Shown: positions 25,933 to 34,691 of the stretch, one piece after another
How positions within the stretch are numbered: position 1 is the first letter of the stretch
How the letters are laid out: each line of letters begins with the position of its first letter
Assembly (NCBI GenBank): GCA_029974635.1
Contig: JARKQY010000001.1
Coordinates: forward strand, 1-61,432
Direction of reading: 5' to 3'
Source of the DNA: Bacillota bacterium
GTDB taxonomy: Bacteria; Bacillota; UBA4882; UBA8346
DNA length: 61,432 nucleotides
Position numbers and translations under genes: made by a program
The notes under the pieces: model-generated
Databases searched by the model: none
Told to the model about the DNA's origin: nothing
Seen by the model: only the letters and a program-made list of their open reading frames with translations

Positions 25933-27681
25933 ATGCTGTCACCCAAATATTATGTTTATCTGGCCGTTGGGCCACCAAATCAATCCCGGATTGGTATAAG
26001 CGCTAATCCTAGAGTTGATGCCTTTTTCCTGGAACAATCGGGTTATCATGAGTTGTTAATTATCCAACCGCCACAGCCTATCTGGATCGCTGAAACGGTC
26101 TTGTCAAAGCTAAAATTCGTCTCCGGAAGTATGGAAAGCCGTAAGTTCTCTAACTTGGCTATTCAATACATTCGTGAGCTTTGTTCGCTGAAGGCGGGTA
26201 ATTTTACAGTAAACCGCCGGTTAGTTGCTGATTTGAAACTGCCGGAGTTCGATCTTCCCGATCTGGAAGCGATATTTTGGGGCAGGAACTTGCTTGGCGC
26301 TGATGTTGTGGAATTAATCAAAAACCATGGTTTTGATCTGCCCTGGGATCCGGAAGATTGGCTCCAATATTTATGGCTGCAAGGCGCAGTTAAGCGGGAA
26401 GCGGCAATAAATGAGGATTTAATGGGAATTCCCGTTTGCCGGCGTTGCGGTGCAACCAGCGGGATTATTGAAAGCGATTGTTTGTTTTGCGGGAGTAAAC
26501 ATTGTTGGACTTGTACCGCTTGCCAAAACATGGGGCTTTCGAAAAGCTGCACACCCCTTTATTATCAGGGTTTCCCCCGGGGGCATAACTTAGCGGCGGA
26601 AAACATTCAACCGGTTCTTCATTATAAATTAACTCCGCCGCAGCAACGGGCGGCGATGGAACTGGAAAGGTTCATTGACTCCGAAGCCGGGGAATTTCTG
26701 GTGTGGGCGGTATGCGGCGCCGGTAAAACAGAGGTCAGTTTTCAAGCGGTGTCTAAAGGCTTATCGAAAGGCCAGCGCATCTTATATGCCATTCCCCGGC
26801 GCGACGTTGTTACTGAATTGGGCCCCCGTTTTCAGAAAGCGTTTCCAGCGGTTGATATGTCTTTAGTATATGGCGGCAGCGGCAACAAATTTGATGATCC
26901 TCCTTTAACAATCGCTACCACTCACCAATGCTTACGCTTCTATGAAAGATTCGATTTGGTTATTCTGGATGAAGCGGATGCCTATCCGTATCATGGCAGC
27001 GCCATACTTCATTATGCAGTTAAGCGTTCCTTGAAACCCGGCGGCAGTCTGATTGTCATGACTGCAACTCCGGACGATATCCAGATCAAAAGAGCCCATT
27101 CCGGGAAATTGCCCTTTGTTTCGATACCGGCGCGGTATCATCGCCAACCGTTGATAGTTCCGGAACTCATGAAGCTGGAATTAAAACCGGCGGTGAGTCC
27201 GGCGGAGCAATGGGAACCGCCGTCCTTTATCCGTGATTTCCTGGTCCGATGCAAGGGTGAAAAAAGACGGGTCTTGCTGTTTCTGCCGACAATTAAAATT
27301 ATCGAGGAGCTGGGAAAAGTTTTCGTAAGATGGGCGGGCAGCCAGGGGATTCAGGGGGCATTCTCCCATTCCAAATGCAACAACCGGGAATCGGCAAAAG
27401 CTGCTTTTGCCGAAGGCAAACTGGACTTATTGGTGACCTCCACGATTTTGGAACGGGGAATCACCATCCCTAATCTTGATGTGTTAGTGTTATTTGCCGA
27501 TAATGAAGTGATATTTAACCAGCGGACGCTTATCCAAATCGCGGGCCGGGCGGGGCGTTTGGGGGAACCGGCGCAAGTGGTCTTCGCCGGGCGGAATATT
27601 ACCAAGTCCATGCGGGAAGCTTGCCGGATCATTTCCGAAATGAACCGGGAAGCGAAAATATTAGGGTTTATCGATTCTTAA
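25933..27681 (+). CDS. comFA: ComFA-like DNA-uptake helicase
   Basis: 582 residues. ComFA is the ATPase that helps pull single-stranded DNA across the membrane in competence. The N-terminal 160 residues are variable. A zinc region follows with CRRCGATSG, CLFCGS and CWTCTAC pairs (residues about 172-200). The helicase core has AVCGAGKTEVS (Walker A), VILDEADAYPYHG (Walker B, DEAD-like), MTATP, and the late TSTILERGITIPNLDVLV and QIAGRAGRLGE motifs. A comFC gene follows, as in Bacillus, and the flagellar operon comes next. Regulation is not evident. Confidence 0.88.
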   Translation: MLSPKYYVYLAVGPPNQSRIGISANPRVDAFFLEQSGYHELLIIQPPQPIWIAETVLSKLKFVSGSMESRKFSNLAIQYIRELCSLKAGNFTVNRRLVADLKLPEFDLPDLEAIFWGRNLLGADVVELIKNHGFDLPWDPEDWLQYLWLQGAVKREAAINEDLMGIPVCRRCGATSGIIESDCLFCGSKHCWTCTACQNMGLSKSCTPLYYQGFPRGHNLAAENIQPVLHYKLTPPQQRAAMELERFIDSEAGEFLVWAVCGAGKTEVSFQAVSKGLSKGQRILYAIPRRDVVTELGPRFQKAFPAVDMSLVYGGSGNKFDDPPLTIATTHQCLRFYERFDLVILDEADAYPYHGSAILHYAVKRSLKPGGSLIVMTATPDDIQIKRAHSGKLPFVSIPARYHRQPLIVPELMKLELKPAVSPAEQWEPPSFIRDFLVRCKGEKRRVLLFLPTIKIIEELGKVFVRWAGSQGIQGAFSHSKCNNRESAKAAFAEGKLDLLVTSTILERGITIPNLDVLVLFADNEVIFNQRTLIQIAGRAGRLGEPAQVVFAGRNITKSMREACRIISEMNREAKILGFIDS

Positions 27682-27855
27682 TCACAGGGAATTTATCATA
27701 AAATTGGAAAAAGCAATAATTGAGTTAACCAATAATTAACAAACCGCTATATATTGGATAATGCTTCGCGATCAAAATACTATATCTAGGGTTAAATTAT
27801 TAAAAAATTGTAAATTAGGTCTAAGGACTTATTATGAAAATTGAAGGTTATGACG

Positions 27856-28650
27856 ATGATTAAAATAAGTAAGTGGAAGTGGATGAAAGGGCAAATTTGC
27901 GACGGCATGGTGGAGTTGTTGTTTCCTGCCGCGGAAATGTGTCCGGTGTGTCACCAAGAGAAAAGTGAATCTTCCGGAATCGGTAGAAATTGTTTGCAAA
28001 AAATCGCCCTGATTACGCCGCCGTTATGTCTAAAATGCGGCCGGCCGCAGCGTTTGGAAGTATTTAACGCCAAATATTGCCAGCAATGTCTTGTAACCGG
28101 GTATTATTTTTCACAGGCAAGAGCCGTTGGGCTATATGAAGGATTGTTGCGGGAGATCCTGGCGGAGTTGAAATACCGGTACCGGCCTGAATTGGGGCAG
28201 GTTTTAGGCAAATTGCTGATAGAATGGGTAAAATTACATCGGGAATATCATGATCCCAATTTAATTATTCCGGTTCCGATAAATACCCAAAAATTGAACC
28301 AACGGGGATATAACCAGGCGGAATTGTTAGCTAACCCCTTACAGAAGTATTTGGGGATCCGGTTGGGAAACGATATAATGGTTAGGGAAAAATTGACCGA
28401 ATCTCAAAATGCATTAAGTAAAGTAGAACGTTTTTTAAATGTGAAAGGCGCTTTTCGGGTTATAAATACGAAAAGTGTGACCGGTGCCAGGATTTTACTG
28501 ATTGATGATATTTTAACAACCGGCGCGACGGCTTCGGAAGCTGCCAGGGTCCTCTTAAGAGCCGGAGCTCTCGACGTGAAAGTCCTCACGGTGGCAATTG
28601 GAGTTATGGATGCTCAATGGGTTGAAAACATTGAAGATGGAGGAGAATGA
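27856..28650 (+). CDS. comFC: ComFC/GntX-type phosphoribosyltransferase-like competence protein
   Basis: 264 residues from ATG 27856 (GAAGG eight bases upstream); a TTG at 27841 is less likely. The N terminus holds a zinc finger of the double CxxC type (CPVCHQEK, then CLKCGRP and CQQC). The C-terminal half is a type I phosphoribosyltransferase fold with ILLIDDILTTGATASEA. Family members assist DNA uptake with ComFA; the true substrate is unsettled. It lies 174 bp after comFA and overlaps the next flagellar-operon gene by four bases (ATGA). Confidence 0.88.
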   Translation: MIKISKWKWMKGQICDGMVELLFPAAEMCPVCHQEKSESSGIGRNCLQKIALITPPLCLKCGRPQRLEVFNAKYCQQCLVTGYYFSQARAVGLYEGLLREILAELKYRYRPELGQVLGKLLIEWVKLHREYHDPNLIIPVPINTQKLNQRGYNQAELLANPLQKYLGIRLGNDIMVREKLTESQNALSKVERFLNVKGAFRVINTKSVTGARILLIDDILTTGATASEAARVLLRAGALDVKVLTVAIGVMDAQWVENIEDGGE

Positions 28651-29084
28651 TGGACATCAGGAATTGTAAGCGTTGCGGCAAGGTCTTCAATTCGGCCGGC
28701 TCTGCGGTTTGCAATGAATGTAACCAGCAGGAACAGGAAGATTTTGAGAAAATCAGGGAATATTTATTTGCACATCCAAACTCGACGACAATCGAGGTGA
28801 CCAACGCCACCGGGGTTGATCCGAAAGTAATTTCAAGGTTGTTGAAACAAGGGCGCCTGTTGGCGGATAATATCCAGATTGCGGATGCGGATGAATTAAA
28901 GTGTGAAAAATGCGGCCAGCCGATATCCAAAGGGCGTTTTTGCGAAAAATGCACCGGTGAGATGAAGAACCAGCTTCAGAAAGTTTCATCGGCTTCGCCT
29001 GCGGCCATCAAACCGGTGGCCAATACCCCGTGGCAAGGCGGGCGGGTTCATACTTATGAGCATATCATCAAGAAAAAGAAATAA
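28647..29084 (+). CDS. yvyF: YvyF-like flagellar operon protein (TIGR03826)
   Basis: A 145-residue protein with zinc knuckles at both ends: NCKRCGKVFNSAGSAVCNEC at the start and KCEKCGQPISKGRFCEKC after residue 90. Between them is a winged-helix-like segment (FAHPNSTTIEVTNATGVDPKVISRLLKQGRL). This layout and the position between comFC and flgM match YvyF, a flagellar-operon protein suggested to have a regulatory role. ATG 28647 or 28650 may be used; both lie after GGAGGAG. It shares four bases with comFC, so the competence and flagellar genes are linked here. Confidence 0.85.
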   Translation: MMDIRNCKRCGKVFNSAGSAVCNECNQQEQEDFEKIREYLFAHPNSTTIEVTNATGVDPKVISRLLKQGRLLADNIQIADADELKCEKCGQPISKGRFCEKCTGEMKNQLQKVSSASPAAIKPVANTPWQGGRVHTYEHIIKKKK

Positions 29085-29123
29085 TTTATCATTTTGAATA
29101 AAGGCATTGAAAGAAGGTAGGTG

Positions 29124-29432
29124 ATGAGGATGATCATCTCCAGCAAACAGCTTCAAAGTATTTTACAATTGAACCAGGTATCGAAGACAAGGAAGAATAT
29201 TGATTATTTCGAACAGGCAGCGGTTAACCGCAGCGATACCCTGGTGCTATCCTCTCGGGCGCAAGAATTGCACTTTGTCAAGGAACAGGTACTAAAGTCT
29301 CCTGAAGTTCGTGCCGAAAGAATAAACGAGATCAAAAAACAGATTCAGGATGGTAATTACCAGGTTTCCAGCAATGAAATCGCGCTAAAGATGATTAGTC
29401 GAAGCTTGGTGGATGAATTGGCAGGAAGGTAA
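29124..29432 (+). CDS. flgM: Anti-sigma-28 factor FlgM
   Basis: 102 residues; ATG 29124 follows AAGG, with a GTG one codon earlier as alternative. FlgM binds sigma-28 (FliA/SigD) and keeps late flagellar genes off until the hook is complete, when it is exported. The N-terminal half is polar and probably disordered. The C-terminal half contains DTLVLSSRAQEL, the EVRAERINEIKKQIQDGNYQV region and SRSLVDELAGR, the conserved sigma-binding helices. It heads the flagellar part of the operon. Confidence 0.88.
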   Translation: MRMIISSKQLQSILQLNQVSKTRKNIDYFEQAAVNRSDTLVLSSRAQELHFVKEQVLKSPEVRAERINEIKKQIQDGNYQVSSNEIALKMISRSLVDELAGR

Positions 29433-29462
29433 AACTTCCTGCCCCGGCAGGGAGGAGTTTTC

Positions 29463-29927
29463 ATGGCCGAAAGATTGTTATTACGGGATTTATTGCAAGA
29501 AGAACTGGCCGTCTTAGAGGAGATGTGCAATTTAAGCGTATTAAAAACCGAAATTATCATGAAAGATGATATGGTTGCATTGGAAGAGATTGTTTTCAAG
29601 GAAGAGGCTCTTGCCAAAAAACTTAAAGTATCGGATAACGCCTGTTCCGCACAGGTGCAAAATTTTTTAGCGGCTCAAAATTCGGGAGCGCCGGAAGCTT
29701 TTTCTGCGGAGATAACCGGTTTATTGGACCAGATGAAAAACATGGCCGCGCAAATTAAGCTAAACAACGATTTAAATCAACATTTAATCTATAATTCGCT
29801 GACTTTAATCCAGTTTTCGCTGAATTCGCTGCTGACTTCGATGAGCAGCAATGCCGGCTGCTACGGTTCGTCGGGAAAACTGGAAGCCAATCAAAAGAAT
29901 ACCATCTTATTGGATGTCAAGGGGTGA
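29463..29927 (+). CDS. flgN: FlgN-like export chaperone
   Basis: 154 residues, all helical, with coiled-coil stretches throughout. Early LLLRDLLQEELAVLEEMCNLS matches the start of FlgN-family chaperones, which hold the hook-filament junction proteins FlgK and FlgL before export. It sits between flgM and flgK, as in Bacillus, with a GGAGG ribosome site. The call depends more on position and helical pattern than on strict motifs. Confidence 0.82.
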   Translation: MAERLLLRDLLQEELAVLEEMCNLSVLKTEIIMKDDMVALEEIVFKEEALAKKLKVSDNACSAQVQNFLAAQNSGAPEAFSAEITGLLDQMKNMAAQIKLNNDLNQHLIYNSLTLIQFSLNSLLTSMSSNAGCYGSSGKLEANQKNTILLDVKG

Positions 29928-29933
29928 TTTGGA

Positions 29934-31349
29934 ATGCGTTCAACTTTTTTCGGGTTGGAGATTGGATACCGGGGATTGGCGGCTCATCAAAAAGCGCTGG
30001 ATGTTACCGGTCATAATGTGGCCAATATCAGTACGCCCGGTTATTCACGGCAACGCGCCGAAATAATCTCCGCCGATCCTTTTACCTATCCCGCTTTTAA
30101 TAAGCCCTATACCGCGGGGCAGGTTGGTACCGGGGTAGATGTGGCAGCCGTCAAACGTATCAGGGATACTCTAATTGATGAACAGATCCGATACGAGACT
30201 TCAACCAAGGGATATTGGGAATCGCGCCAGCAAATGTTGGGAGAAGCGGAATTGGTCGTCAACGAGCCGGCCGACTCCAATATTCGGACCAGTGTGAATC
30301 AGTTTTGGGAGGCATTACAGGCTGTAAAGACCGATGCCTCGTCAATCCCGGCCCGTTCGGATCTCCAGCAAAAAACCCTGGCCATGTGCGACAGCATCCG
30401 GGAAGATTATGCCAGATTTCAAACCCTGCGCATAGAGGCCAATCAGCGGATTATTGACCAGGTGGCCGAGGTTAACCGGTTTGCGGATCAGATCGCCGAG
30501 TTGAACGACCAAATCGGTAAAATTACCGCCATGGGCGACAATGCCAACGATCTGATGGATAAACGGGATCAAATCGTGGAGGAACTGTCAAAACGAATTA
30601 ATATCAATTGTATTCTCGATAGCGAAAACCGGATGACGGTTACCGTAAAAGGAGTCGCTCTGGTCAACGGCGTGGTGGCCAACCATATTATTGCGAAACC
30701 GAATCCCAATGATATGGAAATGGTCCAATTGAAATGGTCCGTGCCGAAGGATTTGGATGTTGATATTAATAACGGCAGTTTGATGGGTTTGCTGGAGGTA
30801 AGGGACCGGGAACTGCCGAAGTTGATTAATGAATTGAACGAGTTTGCCAGCACCTTGATCCATGAAGTGAATGCCTTGCACCAGCTAGGTTATGGGCTTG
30901 ACGGAGTCACCGGGAGGAATTTTTTCAAGGGAACCGATGCCGCCACCATTGATCTGGATGATCCGTTGAAGGATGAAGTGGATGGCGTAAACCGGATTGC
31001 CGCCTCGGACTCATGGGATGGCTTAGAAGGTAATAATAAAATCATGCTCCGGATTTGTGAATTGAAACATGCGAGAATTTTTACTTCAAATACCGCCACG
31101 ATGGGCGAATTCATCGGTAAAATGGTGGATGAATTGGGGGAAAAGACAGCGATTGCCGCCAGCAAAACCAAGCATCAGACAACCCTGATCGCCAATTTGG
31201 ATGAACGGCGGGAGTCGGTTTGCGGGGTATCCATGGATGAAGAGATGACCAATATGGTGAGGTTTCAACATGGGTATAATGCCGCCGCCAAAATAATTTC
31301 AACCATGGATGAAATGCTGGACGTAGTTATCAACCGGCTCAAGATGTAA
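29934..31349 (+). CDS. flgK: Flagellar hook-associated protein 1, FlgK
   Basis: 471 residues. FlgK is the first junction protein between hook and filament. The N terminus has STFFGLEIGYRGLAAHQKAL followed by DVTGHNVANISTPGYSRQRA, the flagellar rod/hook signature. The C-terminal flagellar-basal-body domain ends with SMDEEMTNMVRFQHGYNAAA and KIISTMDEMLDVVINRL. The length is compact, without large inserts, in contrast to FlgL and FliD here. It starts six bases after flgN. Confidence 0.95.
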   Translation: MRSTFFGLEIGYRGLAAHQKALDVTGHNVANISTPGYSRQRAEIISADPFTYPAFNKPYTAGQVGTGVDVAAVKRIRDTLIDEQIRYETSTKGYWESRQQMLGEAELVVNEPADSNIRTSVNQFWEALQAVKTDASSIPARSDLQQKTLAMCDSIREDYARFQTLRIEANQRIIDQVAEVNRFADQIAELNDQIGKITAMGDNANDLMDKRDQIVEELSKRININCILDSENRMTVTVKGVALVNGVVANHIIAKPNPNDMEMVQLKWSVPKDLDVDINNGSLMGLLEVRDRELPKLINELNEFASTLIHEVNALHQLGYGLDGVTGRNFFKGTDAATIDLDDPLKDEVDGVNRIAASDSWDGLEGNNKIMLRICELKHARIFTSNTATMGEFIGKMVDELGEKTAIAASKTKHQTTLIANLDERRESVCGVSMDEEMTNMVRFQHGYNAAAKIISTMDEMLDVVINRLKM

Positions 31350-31406
31350 TCCGGTTGTTGCCAAAGCGTTATCCGGCTGTTAGGAACGTTCAAGGAGGGA
31401 ACGACA

Positions 31407-33464
31407 ATGCGGGTCAGTACCAAAATGATTTATGGCAATTTCGAATTGAGCTTTGCCAGAAGCGAAGAGATCATTAACAAGACAACCAAGCAGATTAATT
31501 CGGGGAAACGAATCGAAAAGCCTTCGGATGATCCTTACGGTACCGCCCGGGCCATGAGCTACCGGACGGGATTGACCGAACTCTCCCAGTATATTGATAA
31601 CTCCAATAAAGCTATCAGTTGGCTTAACATTGCCGATGATACTCTGATAACCGTCAACAATCATCTGCAACGGGTGCGGGAGATAGTTATTTCCGGCGCA
31701 AACGACTCACTAACCAAGGAAGGGCTTGCCGCATTGGCTGCGGAAATCGATGAGATCAGCGCCGGTATTATGCAGCTATCCAATGCCAACATTGATGAAC
31801 GTTACATTTTTGCTGGAGAAAAGGTTTCGAATAATGCTTATCAAATGCGGAACCCGGTTTCCGGAAACGTGCTTGACTTGGCCATCAATCCTATTGATAC
31901 TACTCTAACGAATCAATTTCAAATCAAATTGGATAATAGGCCTGCCGTCACTATAACTTTGCCGGTTCCGCGCATTTATGACGGCACTCCCGGTAATACT
32001 CTCGAGGATTTGGCGAGTGATATCCGAACTCAACTGCGGACCGCAGGCCTTCTGGGGACTGGCGTACCCAATGCCGTTGAGGTGAATGTGAAAGCAACCT
32101 CTGACAATAAACTGGTGTTTTACGCCGGGACCACGCCGCCCGACGGGCAAGCCCATACTTTGGTCCTGCGTCAGGGAGCGGTAGATGATGTCTTGGGAGC
32201 GCTTGGTTTTAACGATTATGCCACGACCAAAGAAATTGTCGGTTACAAACTTAATTTTCCGTTGAATATTTCAGCCACATATCCGGTGGCTGGCACCGGA
32301 ACGTTTGCCGGGGACACGATTAATTTAGATCCAGCGAGTTTTCAAGGAGCCGGCTATTACGATAATTGGACACTTATGATTGATGATAATGGCACCGTTC
32401 AGACCCGGACTGTGGCGGGGGGAAGTCTTGGAAACAGCGTTGATCCCACTGTGCCTTGGGCACCACCGCTTACTGGCCCCAATATTAAATATTTTTTAAG
32501 TCCGCCATTGGCTGGGCAGGTGGGGGGGGTCGATCTTACCGGCAATACAGTAACGTTGGCCAACGGAAGCACGGTTGACGATTTTTATGTGGGAATGCCC
32601 ATTACGATTACGGATGGCGCTGGTAAAAACCAGACCCGGACCATTACCGGCTATACCGGCGGGGTTGTTACGGTGGATAGCCCGTTTCAGCCGCCGCCGG
32701 ATGTCACTTCGCGTTATGCCATTGACGCCAACAGTCATACAACCGCCAACAACAAATTCCGGATCGCCATTCCCGGCTATTTGCCGCAAGAAATTAGTCT
32801 GGATGGCGCTGATTACACTCCGGCCCAACTGGCGCAGATGATTCAAACCAAGATTCAGGAACGGGGCGGCCCATACCAGAATATCCAGGTGTCAATAACT
32901 TCTGATAATGAATTGCGGTTTACCCCCGTGGATACCCTGGCTGATAATCCGGTATCGTTCCAATTGGAGTCCGGTTCCACCGCGGATGGCCTGTGGTTAT
33001 TAGGGGTGAAAAACGGGGCTGTTTCCAACGAAATGGTTGCCAACTATGAAGGAAACAAGGGCGGTATCGAATACGAGGTCAATGTGGGCGTAAAACTGAA
33101 GATCAATCAGATTGGGGAGCGTATTTTCGATCCGATTTTCCAACATTTGGCCAAAATCAGCCTGGATTTGCGGGCTGGCAATACCGCGGCGCTTTCCGAT
33201 GAAGATTTACGGAATGTCAAGGCGGATATTCAGAATGTTTTGTTAACGGAATCCGAGATCGGCGCCAAAACCAACCGGATGGAAAAGGGCATCGAGCGTT
33301 TCCTGGTTTTGGATGAAAATTTGAATAAACTACTGGGTGATGTGGAAGATGTGGATATAACCAAAGCGATTATGCAGCTCAAGCTGCAGCAAACCGCATA
33401 TCAGGCCGCCTTGCAGGTCGGAGCCCAGATTATGCCGCTGTCATTATTGGATTACTTGCGGTAA
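31407..33464 (+). CDS. flgL: Flagellar hook-associated protein 3, FlgL, with large central insertions
   Basis: 685 residues, more than twice the length of Bacillus FlgL (about 300). The termini are canonical: MRVSTKMIYGNFELSFARSE with the KRIEKPSDDPYGTARAM motif, and a C-terminal helix containing DITKAIMQLKLQQTAYQAAL. Between them (about residues 150-570) are inserted beta-rich modules. Two of these, about 31890-32260 and 32740-33040, resemble modules in FliD of this window: both proteins share patterns like KLVFY...LGFxDxAxTKE and KLESGSTAD. A third insert (32290-32730) has its own repeats. The inserts would lie on the outer filament surface. Confidence 0.93.
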   Translation: MRVSTKMIYGNFELSFARSEEIINKTTKQINSGKRIEKPSDDPYGTARAMSYRTGLTELSQYIDNSNKAISWLNIADDTLITVNNHLQRVREIVISGANDSLTKEGLAALAAEIDEISAGIMQLSNANIDERYIFAGEKVSNNAYQMRNPVSGNVLDLAINPIDTTLTNQFQIKLDNRPAVTITLPVPRIYDGTPGNTLEDLASDIRTQLRTAGLLGTGVPNAVEVNVKATSDNKLVFYAGTTPPDGQAHTLVLRQGAVDDVLGALGFNDYATTKEIVGYKLNFPLNISATYPVAGTGTFAGDTINLDPASFQGAGYYDNWTLMIDDNGTVQTRTVAGGSLGNSVDPTVPWAPPLTGPNIKYFLSPPLAGQVGGVDLTGNTVTLANGSTVDDFYVGMPITITDGAGKNQTRTITGYTGGVVTVDSPFQPPPDVTSRYAIDANSHTTANNKFRIAIPGYLPQEISLDGADYTPAQLAQMIQTKIQERGGPYQNIQVSITSDNELRFTPVDTLADNPVSFQLESGSTADGLWLLGVKNGAVSNEMVANYEGNKGGIEYEVNVGVKLKINQIGERIFDPIFQHLAKISLDLRAGNTAALSDEDLRNVKADIQNVLLTESEIGAKTNRMEKGIERFLVLDENLNKLLGDVEDVDITKAIMQLKLQQTAYQAALQVGAQIMPLSLLDYLR

Positions 33465-33476
33465 GAAGGTGAAAGG

Positions 33477-33938
33477 ATGAAAATCGAAACTAAATTTTTC
33501 GGGATCCAGGAGATCAATGAACAGGAGATTATCGATTTCAAGCATGGTATTCCGGGTTTTGAGGATATCTATAAATATTATGTGACGGAATACAGCCCGG
33601 GCTCCCCGTTTAAGGTAATGCAAGCTATTGAAAATCCGGGTCTGGCCTTTATCTTGATTCAATTCGGGGATGTGATACCCGGTTATGCCATTGATCTGGG
33701 TGATGAAGTCACCGGGGAACTGAAGCTCGAAAAACCGGAGGACGCCATGGTGTATGCCATTGTATCCATACCGGGGGAACTGGCCAAGGCGACTGTAAAT
33801 CTGGCGGCGCCGCTGGTGATTAACACCCGGATCAAACTGGGAAAACAGATTATCCTGAACAATCCCGCCTACGGTTTGCGCCACCCCCTGTTTGAAGAGA
33901 AACCGGCCCAGCCTAAACCGGCTTCGATTGCGAAATAG
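33477..33938 (+). CDS. fliW: Flagellar assembly factor FliW
   Basis: 153 residues. FliW binds free flagellin and, when released, binds CsrA and lifts its repression of flagellin translation. Conserved segments are ETKFFGIQEINEQEIIDF, the HGIPGFEDIYKYYVTEY region, and GKQIILNNPAYGLRHPL near the C terminus. The gene lies directly between flgL and csrA, giving the full flagellin-FliW-CsrA switch. AAGGTGAAAGG precedes the ATG. Because the hag leader has a CsrA-type hairpin (34628), the switch is likely functional. Confidence 0.95.
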   Translation: MKIETKFFGIQEINEQEIIDFKHGIPGFEDIYKYYVTEYSPGSPFKVMQAIENPGLAFILIQFGDVIPGYAIDLGDEVTGELKLEKPEDAMVYAIVSIPGELAKATVNLAAPLVINTRIKLGKQIILNNPAYGLRHPLFEEKPAQPKPASIAK

Positions 33939-33959
33939 AACGATTCAGGGTTAGACCAT

Positions 33960-34004
33960 CGGTTATGAATACAGAAATCAGAATTTAGAATTCAGAATAA
34001 AAGC
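33960..34004. repeat. Short-period intergenic repeat tract (CAGAAT-like units)
   Basis: Between fliW and csrA lies a run of imperfect CAGAAT/TTAGAAT units (ACAGAAATCAGAATTTAGAA and onward). It codes for nothing. Such tracts are frequent between genes in some Clostridia-like genomes; the role is unknown. Confidence 0.55.
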
Positions 34005-34172
34005 ATTATTTTTTTGACCTGAAAATAGTACACTATATCTATAACAGAATAATTTGCGGTGATCGCGATAATAAAAAAGGGATTTTATGACTTGCGGAGA
34101 AAATAAAATTTAAGCGACTTGATAATGATAATAGGGTGAGTACTTTTCAGTTCCCGGTCAAGGAGGATCCCG

Positions 34173-34400
34173 ATGCTGGTGTTAACCCGCAAATTGAACG
34201 AAAGCATCATGGTGGGCGATGATGTGAAGATTACCATTGTGGATGTAAAAGGCGACCAGGTTAAACTGGGGATTACCGCCCCCCGGCAGGTGGCGGTTCA
34301 CCGGGAGGAGGTTTACCGGGAGATCCAGAAAGAAAATCAGCTGGCGGCGCTGAATCAAAAACCGAACCTGGATACTTTGGAGAAGATGTTAAAAAAATAA
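34173..34400 (+). CDS. csrA: Carbon storage regulator CsrA
   Basis: 75 residues. CsrA is a dimeric RNA-binding protein that recognises GGA in hairpin loops and usually blocks ribosome binding. [20 protein letters not shown] starts the protein and [22 protein letters not shown] holds the RNA-binding strand and helix, with the key Arg (position 44 in the classic numbering) present. A perfect AGGAGG lies before the ATG. It is placed between fliW and flagellin as in Bacillus; its main target is expected to be the leader at 34434-34691. Confidence 0.96.
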   Translation: MLVLTRKLNESIMVGDDVKITIVDVKGDQVKLGITAPRQVAVHREEVYREIQKENQLAALNQKPNLDTLEKMLKK

Positions 34401-34405
34401 TTCGC

Positions 34406-34433
34406 TAAAGTTTTTGTAGAGATTGTTCGAAAT
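34406..34433 (+). promoter_or_regulatory. Candidate sigma-28 promoter of flagellin
   Basis: TAAAGTTT (34406-34413) equals the enteric sigma-28 -35 octamer; 12 bases later comes TTCGAAAT (34426-34433), a partial -10 (consensus GCCGATAA). A start near 34440 would give a flagellin leader of about 250 bases. Confidence 0.5.
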
Positions 34434-34448
34434 ATATAGTAAGGAAAA

Positions 34449-34505
34449 GTTAAACCATCACCGGTGGAATGAGTTGAGGATTCATTTCAGCGCTGGTGGT
34501 TTAAC
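34449..34505 (+). promoter_or_regulatory. Long stem-loop at the 5' end of the flagellin leader
   Basis: GTTAAACCA (34449-34457) pairs with TGGTTTAAC (34497-34505), and shorter inner pairings (AATGA/TCATT) are possible. Being close to the predicted start site it could protect the mRNA. No riboswitch class matches. Confidence 0.5.
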
Positions 34506-34627
34506 CGCCCTAAGTGATGTAACCTCGCCGGTGAAGGATTCAGCGGCGAAAGTTGAATCACTTGAGACTTTTAGCCACTTTCCGGTGATTTGTTTTAGAA
34601 CGGCCGACTAAGGCAATGAGCCGGATA

Positions 34628-34683
34628 ACGGGTAAGGAAACCCGTGAAACGAGTGCAAACTCGAAATTTAAAAATCAAGGAGG
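34628..34683 (+). promoter_or_regulatory. Predicted two-site CsrA target in the flagellin leader
   Basis: Hairpin one, ACGGGT (34628-34633), loop AAGGAA, ACCCGT (34640-34645), displays GGA in the loop, the CsrA recognition form. A second small hairpin, CGAGT-GCAA-ACTCG (34650-34663), follows. The Shine-Dalgarno AAGGAGGA (34677-34684) gives the second GGA, eight bases before the start codon. This repeats the layout of the Bacillus hag leader (upstream hairpin plus Shine-Dalgarno site). Confidence 0.7.
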
Positions 34684-34691
34684 AATTTTCA

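Noticed and set aside
34434..34691. Riboswitch in the flagellin leader
   Set aside because: The hairpins are better explained as CsrA sites and a protective stem; no known aptamer consensus is present.
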